Positions 52,246 to 61,460 of a stretch of DNA of 64,000 bases are shown here, piece after piece. The notes beneath the pieces were generated by a model. That model was not told where the DNA came from, did no database searches, and saw nothing but the letters and a program-made list of their open reading frames with translations. Position 1 is the first letter of the stretch, and each line of letters opens with the position of its first letter. The translations under genes and the position numbers were made by a program. This DNA comes from Bacillota bacterium (GTDB lineage Bacteria; Bacillota; Clostridia; Lachnospirales; Lachnospiraceae). Location of the stretch: NCBI GenBank assembly GCA_023442465.1, contig JAEZZQ010000007.1, forward strand, positions 270,543 to 334,542, read 5' to 3'.

Positions 52246-52719
52246 ATGGAGAATTCAATTATCTCAGAATATTACAAAACGATCTTTGATAAAATGAAAA
52301 CAGACAAATTGCTTGGTGAAAACGGAGAAACTCTGCTCCTGTCAAAGGACGATTTCTGTCGATACTGCAACCAGATTATTCGAGAGAGGGAATTGGAAAC
52401 ATTGCGGTCAGAAGTCATGGTCTTGGAGAACCTTGCCAACCACTATCAGGAACGGTTTAATATTATCGGTTCCGTACATAAAGCATTTTTTGAAGAAACA
52501 CCGCATGGAAAGAAATATAAATATCTGCATATTGAGCAAATGCTTCTGACTTTTCATTACATGCCAGTACGATTTATGGATTGGCTTTTAGATCAGTATT
52601 GCTATATGCAGTTTTCAAAGGTGCTCCCGAACTACATTGAATATCTTCAAAAAATAGGGTTGGATACCTGCTTTGACAGCTTTTCTCATGAGTTATGCTG
52701 GAGATTTTATCCCAAGTAA
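52246..52719 (+). CDS. Unrecognised element-borne protein, 157 residues
   Basis: No family recognised. The product is soluble and mostly helical, with a charged N-terminal region (DDFCRYCNQIIRERELETLRSEVMVLENLANHYQERF, possible coiled coil at about residues 38-75) and a Tyr/Phe-rich C-terminal half (MLLTFHYMPVRFMDWLLDQYCYMQF). The ATG at 52246 follows GGGGTGG. It lies between tnpV and the giant surface gene, and ends at a two-way terminator. Confidence 0.7.
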   Translation: MENSIISEYYKTIFDKMKTDKLLGENGETLLLSKDDFCRYCNQIIRERELETLRSEVMVLENLANHYQERFNIIGSVHKAFFEETPHGKKYKYLHIEQMLLTFHYMPVRFMDWLLDQYCYMQFSKVLPNYIEYLQKIGLDTCFDSFSHELCWRFYPK

Positions 52720-52735
52720 TTTTCCATATTGAAAG

Positions 52736-52773
52736 GGGTGCACAGGCTGAAATTTTAACCTGTGCACCCTTTT
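52736..52773. terminator. Bidirectional terminator
   Basis: GGGTGCACAGG (52736-52746) and CCTGTGCACCC (52759-52769) form a perfect 11-bp stem with A-rich left and T-rich right flanks. It lies between two convergent genes. Confidence 0.9.
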
Positions 52774-52784
52774 GTGTTAATACC

Positions 52785-55700
52785 TTATTTTGTTTTTCTC
52801 ACGCCGTTTTTATCGACTTCATAGCCATCAATCTTCGTGCTTCTGGCAAGAGAGCCGTCGGAGTAAAAGTAGTACCATTTTCCGTCAATCTCCAGCCACT
52901 TGCCGGATACCATCAGACCGTCCTTGGTAAAGTAATAGGTTTTATTGCTGCCATTCGCACCAAGATCCCACCAGCCGACCAGCATGGTCTTGCCTGAATA
53001 ATAGCGCCAATTATCGCCGTCCTTTACCCAGCCGGTTTTCAGGGTGCCGTCGGTATCAAAGAAATACTTCACACCGTCAATGGTCTGTGTGCCGGTTAGA
53101 GCTTTGCCATCCTTGTAGTACAGGTACTGTCCGGCATCGTTTTGCGCCCAGCCCTGCGCTGTGGCAGGGTTGATGGTCAGCTTGATATAACGGCCTAACA
53201 TGGAGGAAACCTCGGCGCGGGTGGCATTTCCCTTTGGATTGAACTTATTGTCACTGCCGCCCATCATAATTCCTGCCTGCTGCATGGCTTTTACAGCGTC
53301 TTTGTACGCACTACCGATGCTGGATGCGTCTGCGTAGACGCTCGCTTCACGGGTGATTGGCAGCGTATAGCCAGTTGCCTTTGCATAGTTTGTAATGATC
53401 ACTGCAATTTCCTCACGGGTAATCGCCCTGTCCGGAGCAAACTGGCTGTTTCCGATGCCCTGAATGATGCCCTTGCTGTACGCCCACTCAATATACGGAC
53501 GATAGGCGCTGTCTGCTTTTACATCTGTGAAGCTGTTCTTTGTATAGGCTTTTGTATCCACTCCTGCTAGTCTACCAAGGGCTGTTACCAACATTCCCCG
53601 TGTCATAGCAGAATTTGGTGAAAATGCTGTTTCCGAACTTCCGGAAAGCAGTCCTCTGCCTACCACATAGTCAATGGATTCCTTTGCCCAATGGGTGCTG
53701 ATATCTGTAAACTTTGCTGTCGGTGCAGTGTAGCCGATGCCGTACTGTGAAAAGTGTGTGGTTGTGAAAATAACACAGCCGCTGTTTGCATCATAGGCAG
53801 AGCCTGCAATGCGAGTAGCATTACCCTTTGCGTCTACATAGACCGCATATAGCCCACCGACTGCTTCATTCTTACCCAGCGTATATGGAATAGATACTGT
53901 TGCAATTCCACCTCCAAAGCTGGATACGCTCTTACCGCTGCCGTAGCCCACGGTAATGTCATACACAGGTCTTGTTCCAATTATCTTTTTCGCCGCATCG
54001 GAAAGGTTTGTTTTTGGTGCAATGGCGATGTTGATATTACCACTGCTCTGCTTCTGGATTTCAGCCAGCGCCTTTTTATCAAAGCTAACCTGTACAAGGG
54101 AGCCGTTGATTTCAAGGCTGCTGACTCCTGCGCTTACAAGGCTATCCAAGGAGCTGCGGGTAAGGGTTGCTGTCAAGGAAGCTGTGCCCTTTGGCATGGT
54201 AACGTTCAGTTCCACTGAAATTCCATTTGCAGTTTTGCCTTGGCTAGTTGCATCCGCCTGTGCTTTGGCAATCGCATCGGTTACCGCTTTATCCGGGATA
54301 GATGCACTTGCCGCACCATTCGTCCCTGCTGTTGCCGTGACAGGAGCCGTTGCTGTTACCGGCTGATTTGGCATCTTTTCCGGTGTTGTTGGGGTACTGC
54401 CGGAGCCGGAGCTTCCGCCGGAAGAAGAACCACCACCGGAGGAACCGCCACCGTTATCACTGCTGTTTTTGCTGTAATTTGCCGTAACGGTAACTGCCTT
54501 ATCCGGCATGGTGAAGGTTGTTGTGCTTGCTGTGCTGTTTGCAAAGGTTACGCCATCGCTGCTGCTCCAACCGGTGAAAGTATAGCCACCTCGGCTGTCT
54601 GCCGTAATGGTCACGGTCTGCCCCTCGCTGTAGCTGCCGCCCCCGGTTCCGTTTGTCACAGTCACGGTATAGGTCGCATTGACCACGGTCAGCTTACCAT
54701 TTGTATAGGTAACTGCATAGCTATCAGCATTGGCAAGGGTTCCGCCGCTGATTGTGATGTCATATTCGCCCACCGTATTGGTATCCGTCGCTGTGGTGGA
54801 TATGGTCGGGCTGGTAAAGGTGTCACTGTCCACTAAACCAGTTACGGTATAAGTAAGCTCTGGCATTGCCGCACCCTTCACTACGTTCAGCTTGTCGTCC
54901 GCCTTGACGGTCAGAGTTTTCTTGCCAACAGTCAGGGATACCGATGCGGTCGCTTCATTGTAGGTACTGCCTGCCGCCTTGGTAGCGGTGATGGTCACGG
55001 TACCAGCCTTGTGAATCGTTGCTGTGGTACCGGCAATGCTGACGATAGTCGGGTCAGAGCTTTCAAAGGTCACCGCTCCGCCACCGCTTCCGCCTGTTGC
55101 AGAAAGGGTAAATGTTCCATCGCCATAGGTCTTTGTACCAACACTTCCTATATTAAGTGCCGCTTGATTCTGTTTATTGGTGTCAAAGCTAAGCTCTGTA
55201 CTGGTAGCAGTGTTATAGTTTCCGCTACCGTTGTAAACAGCCTTGACCTTGTAGATCTGACTGGCAAGCCCAGTCCATGTGTAAGTTGCCTTGCCGCCTG
55301 TGATTGTGACAGCGGTCGCGCCTACAATATCTTCATCACTACCACTTGTGCTACTGACAAATTTCACAGCACCAGTAGGGTTTTCGCCATCGCCTGCACC
55401 AGTCACGGTTGCGGTCAGTGTTGCCTTACGGCTTCCCGCATCATCGGAAACAACTGCATTTACTGTCACAGCAGGAGTTGCCTTGCTTACGGTAATGGCA
55501 ACCGTATGAGTGGTACCCGTAATGGCTTCATAGTTTGCAGTTGTATTGGCGTTCGGCGTAAAGGTAACCTCATAGCCGCTGTTTGAAACAGTCGGAACCG
55601 TATCGCCGTTTGTCCATGCAAAGGTTCCATACTGATTGCTGCCACCGCTTAAGGCACTTGCAGACAGCTTTTGTCCGTAAGTAATACTTGCTGCCGTAGG

Positions 55701-58700
55701 CCATGTAAGCGCTTCTGGCGTTGCCCGATTGACTGCAAGGTTAACCTTCTGTGTTAAGTCCACACCTGACCAGTCGTAGTTATCAATGTCATTTGGCGTA
55801 AACACCACATCATAGCCGCTGTTGGCAACAGTAGGAACGATGCTGCCATCCTTCCATGCCCATGTGCCGGTTTTAGAGCCACCGGTCAACCCAGAGTCGC
55901 TAAGGAGCTGCCCGTAGGTAATGCTTGCTGCCGTAGGCAATATGAACGCTTCCGGCGTTGCCCGATTGACTGCAAGGTTTACCTTCTGTGTTAAGTCCAC
56001 ACCTGACCAGTCATAGCTATCCGTATCATGCGGTGTAAATACCACATCATAACCGTTGTTGGCTACGGTGGGAACGATGTTTCCGTTCTTCCATGCCCAT
56101 GTGCCCGTTTCGGAGCCACCGGTCAGTTTGGAGTCGCTGAGAGGCTGCCCGTAGGTAATGCCCGTAGCAGAAGGCCAAACAACATCGCTATTGCTAGCGG
56201 TAATTTTTTTGACGGTCAGATTAAAATTTTTGGTGGCGGAAATACCCACGTTATCTGTAGCCTTTATGGAAAAGGAATACGTTCCGGCTGGCGCAATGCT
56301 ACCTTCAATGGTCAGTTCCCCTGTAGCGGCATTTATAGCCACACCTGCCGGAATGGTTCCCTCTAAGCTATAAGTAATCGCTCCGGAACCGCTGGCGGTG
56401 AAGGTACATGTTTCGTTAGATTTTTTCACGACAATCAAGCTGGTATTGGAATCCGTAAATCTAACGGTTCGGACGGCCGTTGCCGTTTTTGCAGCTGAGT
56501 TGCTCCAGCCCTTGCTATTGTACGCCTGCACCGCAAAATCGTATGAAGTTCCGTTTGCAAGGTCACTAAAGATGTGGGTGAGTCCGTTGCTTACCGCAGT
56601 CCAACTACTACCACCGTCTTTTGACACCCGATATCCTGTAATACCTGCTCCCCCCGTATCCAAGGGTGCCGTCCAGTTCAGGAGAACATTTCCATCCTCA
56701 TCCGGTATGGCGGTAAAGCTTTGAGGTTTTTCGGGAACGGCAGCTATATCAAAATACCCTGAAACAGCTTCACCATCGCCGGAAAGATTGCGTGCATATA
56801 CCTGAAACGCTTGCTGTTGACCCCAGCTTATCACATGAAAATTTGGGTCCTTTTCTGTAAAGGTATAGCTGTTATTGTTTCCGGCAGATACAAACACCCC
56901 CATTGAGCCAATACATACCATGTATTCTGTAATTGTGCTGTCTCCCGGAAAATCAGGAGCTACCCAGGTCAAAGTGATATGCTTCTTATCGTCATCATCT
57001 CTGAAGGTGGTGATAGCAAGGGTTTTCGGCCCACCGGGCTTGTGGCCGGGGATGGCCTCTATCGTTGCTTTAGCGCCTTTTTCATCCCCCGTAACTGCCC
57101 GTACTGCTAGTGCATAGCTGTGACCGTTCTCCATCTCTGTGAACGTGTATGTCAAATTGCTGCCGGCACTTATCCAGGAACCGCCGTTGTCGTCGGAAAC
57201 TTCATATCCAGTGATTCCATCGGCATTGCTAGTAGGAATCGCCCATTGTAATGTAATTTCCTGATTGCCCACAGTTGTTTTAAGGCTTTGCGGCGCTGAT
57301 GGCGCTAAACTAATCAAATGCGCAGGAAGCGTGCTGCTCTGTTCCCCACCCACATTTTTAAGGACAGGCAGCTTTTTGGTCTCAAAAACCCATGCAGAAT
57401 CATTTGAAAACAAAGTACTGAAGTAATTATCAGCTTGGATAGCTGATGTGCCTATTGCGGCTCCATCTTTTCTACTACTGCCCTGTGGAGTTATCAACAT
57501 ACCTTCAAAGGCAACCTCACCCTGAACATTTCCTTGAGAAATAAATCCTGCCACACGCCCGATGTTTTCTGAACCACTTACACTAATATTCAGCGCTGCA
57601 AGGTCTTTAACAGCATAGGTATCGGTAATGCTGCCTGCGGCACCTCCCGCTTTACTAGTTGCATTAATCGCTCCAGTCGCAAAACAATTCGTTACAGTTG
57701 AAGAAGAATACATGGAAATTGTGCCCACCACCCCGCCGATCTGTTGATACCCTTGAACCGATCCGGTAGAATAACAATTTTTCACACTGCCTCGGGAGAC
57801 ATTGCCCACCACGCCTCCTTGAGACATGAAACCCCCTTGAAGGTCCACAGCGGCGTAACAATTACTTAGAGTCCCCATTTCCACACCGCCTGCCACGCCG
57901 CCTACATTGGTGGTAAAATTCGCATCAATACTGCCCGTAACGTAGCATTCAGATATTGTACCTTTAACCAGTCCCGCAATGCCTCCTATGTTATTTTTGG
58001 AAAATCCGGCTTTAATCTGGACATCTCTAAGACCGAGTTTTTTTATCTCGCCCCATTCATCAATAACACCAAACAGCCCCACATCGCTAATATCCGTATT
58101 TGTAATCTTTAAATTGCTGATAGTTTTACCATTGCCGTCGAACTTTGACTTAAACGGAGTGTCATTGGAATTCCCAATAGGCGTCCAATCAGAAATTCCG
58201 GAAAGATCGATATCCATTTCCAAGCGAAAATAAACGCTGCTCGTATATGCGTTTGCGTTAACTTTGCTTGCCATAAACACCAAATCATTGGCGTTTGTAA
58301 TTTGATAGGGACTATCTACAGTACCCTCGCCCTCAAGCTTAGTTACCTCAGTTGTTGTTAGAAGCATCGCCGAAAACACCGAAAAATGCTCTGCAGACAC
58401 TTCCAGCATTCTTGCCTCCGCATCCACAGTGGTGTCCAAGCCATCCGCGTTATTCAGGCTGTCATCCATGTGAAAGATCTTCAGCTCCTGCGTGGGTGCG
58501 GCATCCTCCGTCACCATAGGCAGCTGCGCAAAGGAAACTCTGACCTCACCCTTGCTGATGTCGGGCTGAAGCTCGTTGCCCTCCGCATCGGTGATGGTAA
58601 TGTCAAAGGAAACCAGCGCCGCGACGGTTTTAGCGGCATCCTCCGCTTTGACTTCTTCACTGACAGCACTTTGGATTTTTTCCTTGTCCTCTGCGCTGGT

Positions 58701-59573
58701 CACCTTTTCGGCATGAAGGACAGCCCCCTCCGGAAACACGTCCTTTTCCGCCTTGACAGTGATTTCGATGCCGTCTATGGTCTGGCTTTGGCTGAATATC
58801 CACTTATCGCTGTCCTCAATCTGCACCTGAATCTGCGGCAAGCTCACGCCGTCGGCAAGGGTATAGCCCTCCGGCAGAACCGGCTCATAGAAAAATACCG
58901 CACCAGCGCTCTCGGAATCAAAGGTATCCGAGCCACTGCGTTCCGCGTTGATTTCCCATGTGATGCCCGTCAGCGTCCGCTCTTCCGTGGTGATTGTTTC
59001 TGTCTCTGTCTGCTCGGTATCTGCATCGTCTGAATCTGCGCTGATGGCAGAGCCGGTGGTACTTGCGGCTAAAGGCACCTCGCCACTATCCCAGACCACT
59101 GTAGCTTGGCTGTCCGTAGCGGTGTTATCATCTGCACCGTTTTCTTCATCATTTTGTGGTTCTTCCGCATCATTCCCAGAAACGCTAGAATCATCAGCAG
59201 GGGATTCGTCAGCCGCTGGTTCTTCCAAATTACTCTCGTCAGGTTTTACTCCTTCAGTTGGGATTTCCTCGGGCTGCGAATCTTTCACAATGCTTTCTGC
59301 TGTGTCCACCCCATAAACACTGAGTGTTACGCTAAGTGTATCCGGCAGGTTAATATCCGATTCCTCTGCGCCCACCGCAAGCTGCTGAGTGGCAATTTCA
59401 CTGGACAAGTTTGTAAAAGCGGTAATGGTTTCCGCTTCCTGTGCATGAGCACTAACGCCATATCCTGTGACAGGGTTCACCATTAGCACAGCAAGCGTTA
59501 CCGCCAATAGCCTCTTTGCTTTTTTTCTGACAGGAACGCTGTTTAGGCATTCTGCCATTTGTTTTATTTTCAT
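52785..59573 (-). CDS. Giant modular cell-surface protein with SLH and cell-wall-binding repeats
   Basis: About 2262 residues, exported. Order of parts (approximate residues): signal peptide (1-45, RRLLAVTLAVLMVNPVTGYGVSAHA type), acidic linker with VSGN, beta domain (200-415), GLUG repeats (430-720), three fibronectin III domains (755-1035), putative Ig/cadherin-like domain (1037-1130), three YDG/MBG-like repeats of 80 residues (1135-1380), Ig-like Big3_5 and Ig domains (1370-1560), MBG-type domain (1555-1640), divergent InlB B-repeat (1640-1700), Gly/Ser linker, a ~200-residue pre-SLH domain, three SLH domains (1955-2135) and choline-binding-type repeats (2137-end). The start follows GGAGG at the ATG of MKIKQMAEC. 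Likely an adhesin; ligand unknown. Confidence 0.92.
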   Translation of the reverse strand: MKIKQMAECLNSVPVRKKAKRLLAVTLAVLMVNPVTGYGVSAHAQEAETITAFTNLSSEIATQQLAVGAEESDINLPDTLSVTLSVYGVDTAESIVKDSQPEEIPTEGVKPDESNLEEPAADESPADDSSVSGNDAEEPQNDEENGADDNTATDSQATVVWDSGEVPLAASTTGSAISADSDDADTEQTETETITTEERTLTGITWEINAERSGSDTFDSESAGAVFFYEPVLPEGYTLADGVSLPQIQVQIEDSDKWIFSQSQTIDGIEITVKAEKDVFPEGAVLHAEKVTSAEDKEKIQSAVSEEVKAEDAAKTVAALVSFDITITDAEGNELQPDISKGEVRVSFAQLPMVTEDAAPTQELKIFHMDDSLNNADGLDTTVDAEARMLEVSAEHFSVFSAMLLTTTEVTKLEGEGTVDSPYQITNANDLVFMASKVNANAYTSSVYFRLEMDIDLSGISDWTPIGNSNDTPFKSKFDGNGKTISNLKITNTDISDVGLFGVIDEWGEIKKLGLRDVQIKAGFSKNNIGGIAGLVKGTISECYVTGSIDANFTTNVGGVAGGVEMGTLSNCYAAVDLQGGFMSQGGVVGNVSRGSVKNCYSTGSVQGYQQIGGVVGTISMYSSSTVTNCFATGAINATSKAGGAAGSITDTYAVKDLAALNISVSGSENIGRVAGFISQGNVQGEVAFEGMLITPQGSSRKDGAAIGTSAIQADNYFSTLFSNDSAWVFETKKLPVLKNVGGEQSSTLPAHLISLAPSAPQSLKTTVGNQEITLQWAIPTSNADGITGYEVSDDNGGSWISAGSNLTYTFTEMENGHSYALAVRAVTGDEKGAKATIEAIPGHKPGGPKTLAITTFRDDDDKKHITLTWVAPDFPGDSTITEYMVCIGSMGVFVSAGNNNSYTFTEKDPNFHVISWGQQQAFQVYARNLSGDGEAVSGYFDIAAVPEKPQSFTAIPDEDGNVLLNWTAPLDTGGAGITGYRVSKDGGSSWTAVSNGLTHIFSDLANGTSYDFAVQAYNSKGWSNSAAKTATAVRTVRFTDSNTSLIVVKKSNETCTFTASGSGAITYSLEGTIPAGVAINAATGELTIEGSIAPAGTYSFSIKATDNVGISATKNFNLTVKKITASNSDVVWPSATGITYGQPLSDSKLTGGSETGTWAWKNGNIVPTVANNGYDVVFTPHDTDSYDWSGVDLTQKVNLAVNRATPEAFILPTAASITYGQLLSDSGLTGGSKTGTWAWKDGSIVPTVANSGYDVVFTPNDIDNYDWSGVDLTQKVNLAVNRATPEALTWPTAASITYGQKLSASALSGGSNQYGTFAWTNGDTVPTVSNSGYEVTFTPNANTTANYEAITGTTHTVAITVSKATPAVTVNAVVSDDAGSRKATLTATVTGAGDGENPTGAVKFVSSTSGSDEDIVGATAVTITGGKATYTWTGLASQIYKVKAVYNGSGNYNTATSTELSFDTNKQNQAALNIGSVGTKTYGDGTFTLSATGGSGGGAVTFESSDPTIVSIAGTTATIHKAGTVTITATKAAGSTYNEATASVSLTVGKKTLTVKADDKLNVVKGAAMPELTYTVTGLVDSDTFTSPTISTTATDTNTVGEYDITISGGTLANADSYAVTYTNGKLTVVNATYTVTVTNGTGGGSYSEGQTVTITADSRGGYTFTGWSSSDGVTFANSTASTTTFTMPDKAVTVTANYSKNSSDNGGGSSGGGSSSGGSSGSGSTPTTPEKMPNQPVTATAPVTATAGTNGAASASIPDKAVTDAIAKAQADATSQGKTANGISVELNVTMPKGTASLTATLTRSSLDSLVSAGVSSLEINGSLVQVSFDKKALAEIQKQSSGNINIAIAPKTNLSDAAKKIIGTRPVYDITVGYGSGKSVSSFGGGIATVSIPYTLGKNEAVGGLYAVYVDAKGNATRIAGSAYDANSGCVIFTTTHFSQYGIGYTAPTAKFTDISTHWAKESIDYVVGRGLLSGSSETAFSPNSAMTRGMLVTALGRLAGVDTKAYTKNSFTDVKADSAYRPYIEWAYSKGIIQGIGNSQFAPDRAITREEIAVIITNYAKATGYTLPITREASVYADASSIGSAYKDAVKAMQQAGIMMGGSDNKFNPKGNATRAEVSSMLGRYIKLTINPATAQGWAQNDAGQYLYYKDGKALTGTQTIDGVKYFFDTDGTLKTGWVKDGDNWRYYSGKTMLVGWWDLGANGSNKTYYFTKDGLMVSGKWLEIDGKWYYFYSDGSLARSTKIDGYEVDKNGVRKTK
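55690..56170. repeat. Two ~240-bp direct repeats inside the giant gene
   Basis: The segment around 55735 (gcaaggttaaccttctgtg) recurs about 240 bases on at 55975 with few changes, giving two 80-residue YDG-type units; a third, more diverged unit lies next to them. Such high identity favours recombination and unit-number change. Confidence 0.85.
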
Positions 59574-59649
59574 ATGCTCCTCCATTGCTCAATACCTTTC
59601 TTTTTAAAGCGGCATTGCTTTATTATTTGTCTTACTGATATCCTTTCAC

Positions 59650-60045
59650 TTATCCACTGCGACAAGCAACTGTTCCTGCATCCACCTTGGAAATGGCACT
59701 GAGCAACCTCGTGGCAAGTAGCTCCGTGCCGGGTGGACCGGTGCCGTAAAAGGTTACACCAATCCGTTTCGCTTCCGGTTCAAATTCCCTGCGGCTGCAC
59801 AGCCAAAGGATGGGTAACGCGCGGTTCTGTGTCCGCAGATAATCGCAGGCGGCAAGTCCTTTTGCTCCGGGATAGCCCACGACGGCAAGCGCCACAGGCG
59901 GACCGTCCCGCAGAAAATATGCCAGCTTTACATCACCGCGTCGCTCCGGTTCGTCACAAAAGCGTAAGAGACGGTATTCGCCGCAGTGTTCCAGTGTACG
60001 GATAAGTTCTTCCTCTATCCCGCACAGCGCAATGTTTTTTGTCAT
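59650..60045 (-). CDS. Receiver-like protein 1, element-borne
   Basis: A 131-residue protein with the alternating beta/alpha pattern of a CheY-like fold (IALCGIEEELIRTLEHCG, PVALAVVGYPGAKGLAACDYLR, LPILWLCSRREF, YGTGPPGTELLATRLLSAISKV). The usual phospho-acceptor Asp is replaced in VVGYPG, so it is probably not phosphorylated. Its ATG overlaps the next-upstream gene by four bases, and the giant surface gene follows 77 bases downstream. Function unknown; weak recognition. Confidence 0.6.
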   Translation of the reverse strand: MTKNIALCGIEEELIRTLEHCGEYRLLRFCDEPERRGDVKLAYFLRDGPPVALAVVGYPGAKGLAACDYLRTQNRALPILWLCSRREFEPEAKRIGVTFYGTGPPGTELLATRLLSAISKVDAGTVACRSG

Positions 60046-60422
60046 TTTGCGGTTTCCTCCTCTCCGTTTCCCGAAATCTTCAAACAGCCTGCCACTGCTT
60101 CCCGCAACTGAACATCGGATACTGTTCGGCGCAGAAAACAGGTTACACGGTACTGATAGCCGAACAGGCTGTAATCCTCATCGGAAATCCACAGAAGAGG
60201 AACGTCTGGTGCTTTTTCCCTGAGACGACGTACCGCTTCCAGTCCCGCCACACCGTTTAACACGACAATGAGCAGCGAAAACGGCTTTAATTCCAGTATC
60301 TTTAGAAGTGCCCCTGCGCTATTACACTCCGTAATTTCAATCCTTTGTGGGAGAGCCGCCGTTACCAGACGGTTTTCCCAGACGTCCTCTTCCAAGAACG
60401 CCGCGCACAATGCGACATTCAC
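60042..60422 (-). CDS. Receiver-like protein 2, element-borne
   Basis: A 126-residue protein with CheY-like topology: VNVALCAAFLEEDVWENRLVTAAL, FSLLIVVLNGVAGLEAVRRLREKAPDVPLLWISDED and CFLRRTVSDVQLREAVAGCL. The strand-3 position LIVVLNG lacks the phospho-acceptor Asp. The GTG at 60422 is chosen because AAGGAGGAGG lies just upstream. It overlaps receiver-like protein 1 by ATGA, so the two are translated together and probably transcribed with the giant gene. Confidence 0.65.
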   Translation of the reverse strand: MNVALCAAFLEEDVWENRLVTAALPQRIEITECNSAGALLKILELKPFSLLIVVLNGVAGLEAVRRLREKAPDVPLLWISDEDYSLFGYQYRVTCFLRRTVSDVQLREAVAGCLKISGNGEEETAK

Positions 60423-60448
60423 GCGACCTCCTCCTTCCTTAAAATGCA

Positions 60449-60498
60449 AATAAAAACTACCACACCTCTTCCACCGAAGAAGTATGATAGTTTTTATT
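60449..60498. promoter_or_regulatory. Perfect 11-bp inverted repeat upstream of the receiver-like pair
   Basis: AATAAAAACTA (60449-60459) and TAGTTTTTATT (60488-60498) flank a 28-base centre with a CTTC/GAAG inner pair. It lies 27 bases before the GTG start on the minus strand. It could be a leader hairpin or a two-way terminator against plus-strand transcription from the other side. Confidence 0.5.
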
Positions 60499-60633
60499 AG
60501 GGTATCATTTTGTCAAGTGTTTTTCAATGGGTTATGATCAAGCGGTCGAAAATCTGCACAAGCGGTTATTTTTTTCATGAAATATATGGTATAATGTTAA
60601 CTGGATAATTATGTACAGAAGGAGGGATTTCAA

Positions 60634-60783
60634 ATGAATGCGGCAATCGTAGATGATATGGCTACTGAGTGTGAAATACTCCGCAGCCTTTTGAAGCAAT
60701 ATGAAACCAATCAACAGAGGATTTTTTCGCCTTTAGAAACAGTCTTTACAAACTTCAATCTTTGCAGTAATATGAGCATATAA
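60634..60783 (+). pseudogene. Truncated LytTR-type response regulator
   Basis: Reads MNAAIVDDMATECEILRSLLKQYE with the acidic pair DD and normal first helix of a receiver, after a good GGAGGG RBS, and then within a few codons becomes unrelated (QRIFSPLETVFTNFN) and stops at residue 49. Receiver plus output domain would need ~230 residues. The break is near 60715. Confidence 0.75.
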
Positions 60784-61177
60784 CCTTGAACCTTGACAAA
60801 TGAACATCGTATCCTGCAATGCAACGTGAGCATTGGGCGAGCGACGAGCCGAAGGGCGCTGACGGATTTTGATATCCGGCGATAAACCTTGCGGCTGTTA
60901 CTGCTGTGCGGTACAGCAGAATTGCAACGACCCCAATGCGTAATCATGATACTTCTGCCGTGGCGGCAGGCCTGAAAGACGGCAACATGCATCACCCTGA
61001 TTTGAGAAAGAGTCGGGGGCGGCTGTTATGGGATTTGCGTAACCGGCAAATCGGCATTGTGGACTGGAAAACCTTTTTATTACACTTTTATTATTTTATG
61101 AATGTCTGATTTTAAAAAAGAAACAGCCGGTTTCAAGGGGATAGTATGTTCATTTGCAGAATAGAATTGTGACCGAG
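60784..61177. other. Non-coding stretch between the truncated regulator and mob genes
   Basis: About 390 bases without a convincing gene. The only open frame with a start (60906-61109, MRYSRIATTP...) has no RBS and no recognised family. Several short GC-rich hairpins occur, including GCTGTTACTGCTGTGCGGTACAGC. It may be the remnant or end of an insertion that broke the response regulator. Confidence 0.4.
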
Positions 61178-61212
61178 TAGCTCTGTGCGGTTTTTCGTAC
61201 AGAGCTATTTTT
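61178..61212 (+). terminator. Hairpin with T-run
   Basis: TAGCTCTGT (61178-61186) and ACAGAGCTA (61199-61207) form a 9-bp stem with a T-rich loop, followed by TTTTTG. Intrinsic terminator upstream of the mob region. Confidence 0.75.
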
Positions 61213-61222
61213 GCGTCCATTT

Positions 61223-61280
61223 GAGGGTAAGAGTGCAAAACTGCCTATATAGGGTATTTTGCACTCTTACCCTCTTTTCT
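61223..61280 (+). promoter_or_regulatory. Large perfect hairpin upstream of mobC (terminator or oriT candidate)
   Basis: GAGGGTAAGAGTGCAAAA (61223-61240) pairs fully with TTTTGCACTCTTACCCTC (61257-61274). The 16-base centre contains the palindrome CCTATATAGG, so the whole 52 bases can fold on themselves. TTTTCTTTTTT follows. Position 187 bases before mobC fits an origin of transfer, while the T-run fits a terminator. Confidence 0.6.
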
Positions 61281-61460
61281 TTTTTGCGGAGAGCATCAGA
61301 CAACGGAGACGGATTCACACCCGAAGGGTGTGGCAAGCGTCCTATCTGTCGGACATCCGTCCTCGCCCCTGCGGTGCGCAGATAGTTTTCCTGCTACGCA
61401 GAGGTAAAAAACGCAAATGCTTTTGTGCCCTTGGAACTCCATTCAGAAAGGAGTGCTTCC

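Noticed and set aside
52785..59585. Many open frames on the plus strand within the giant gene
   Set aside because: They are antisense to a highly biased coding sequence and have no RBS or known family.
60906..61109. 67-codon frame between the truncated regulator and mobC
   Set aside because: No RBS, no family recognised, and no neighbour in the same unit; it is mentioned only under the non-coding stretch.
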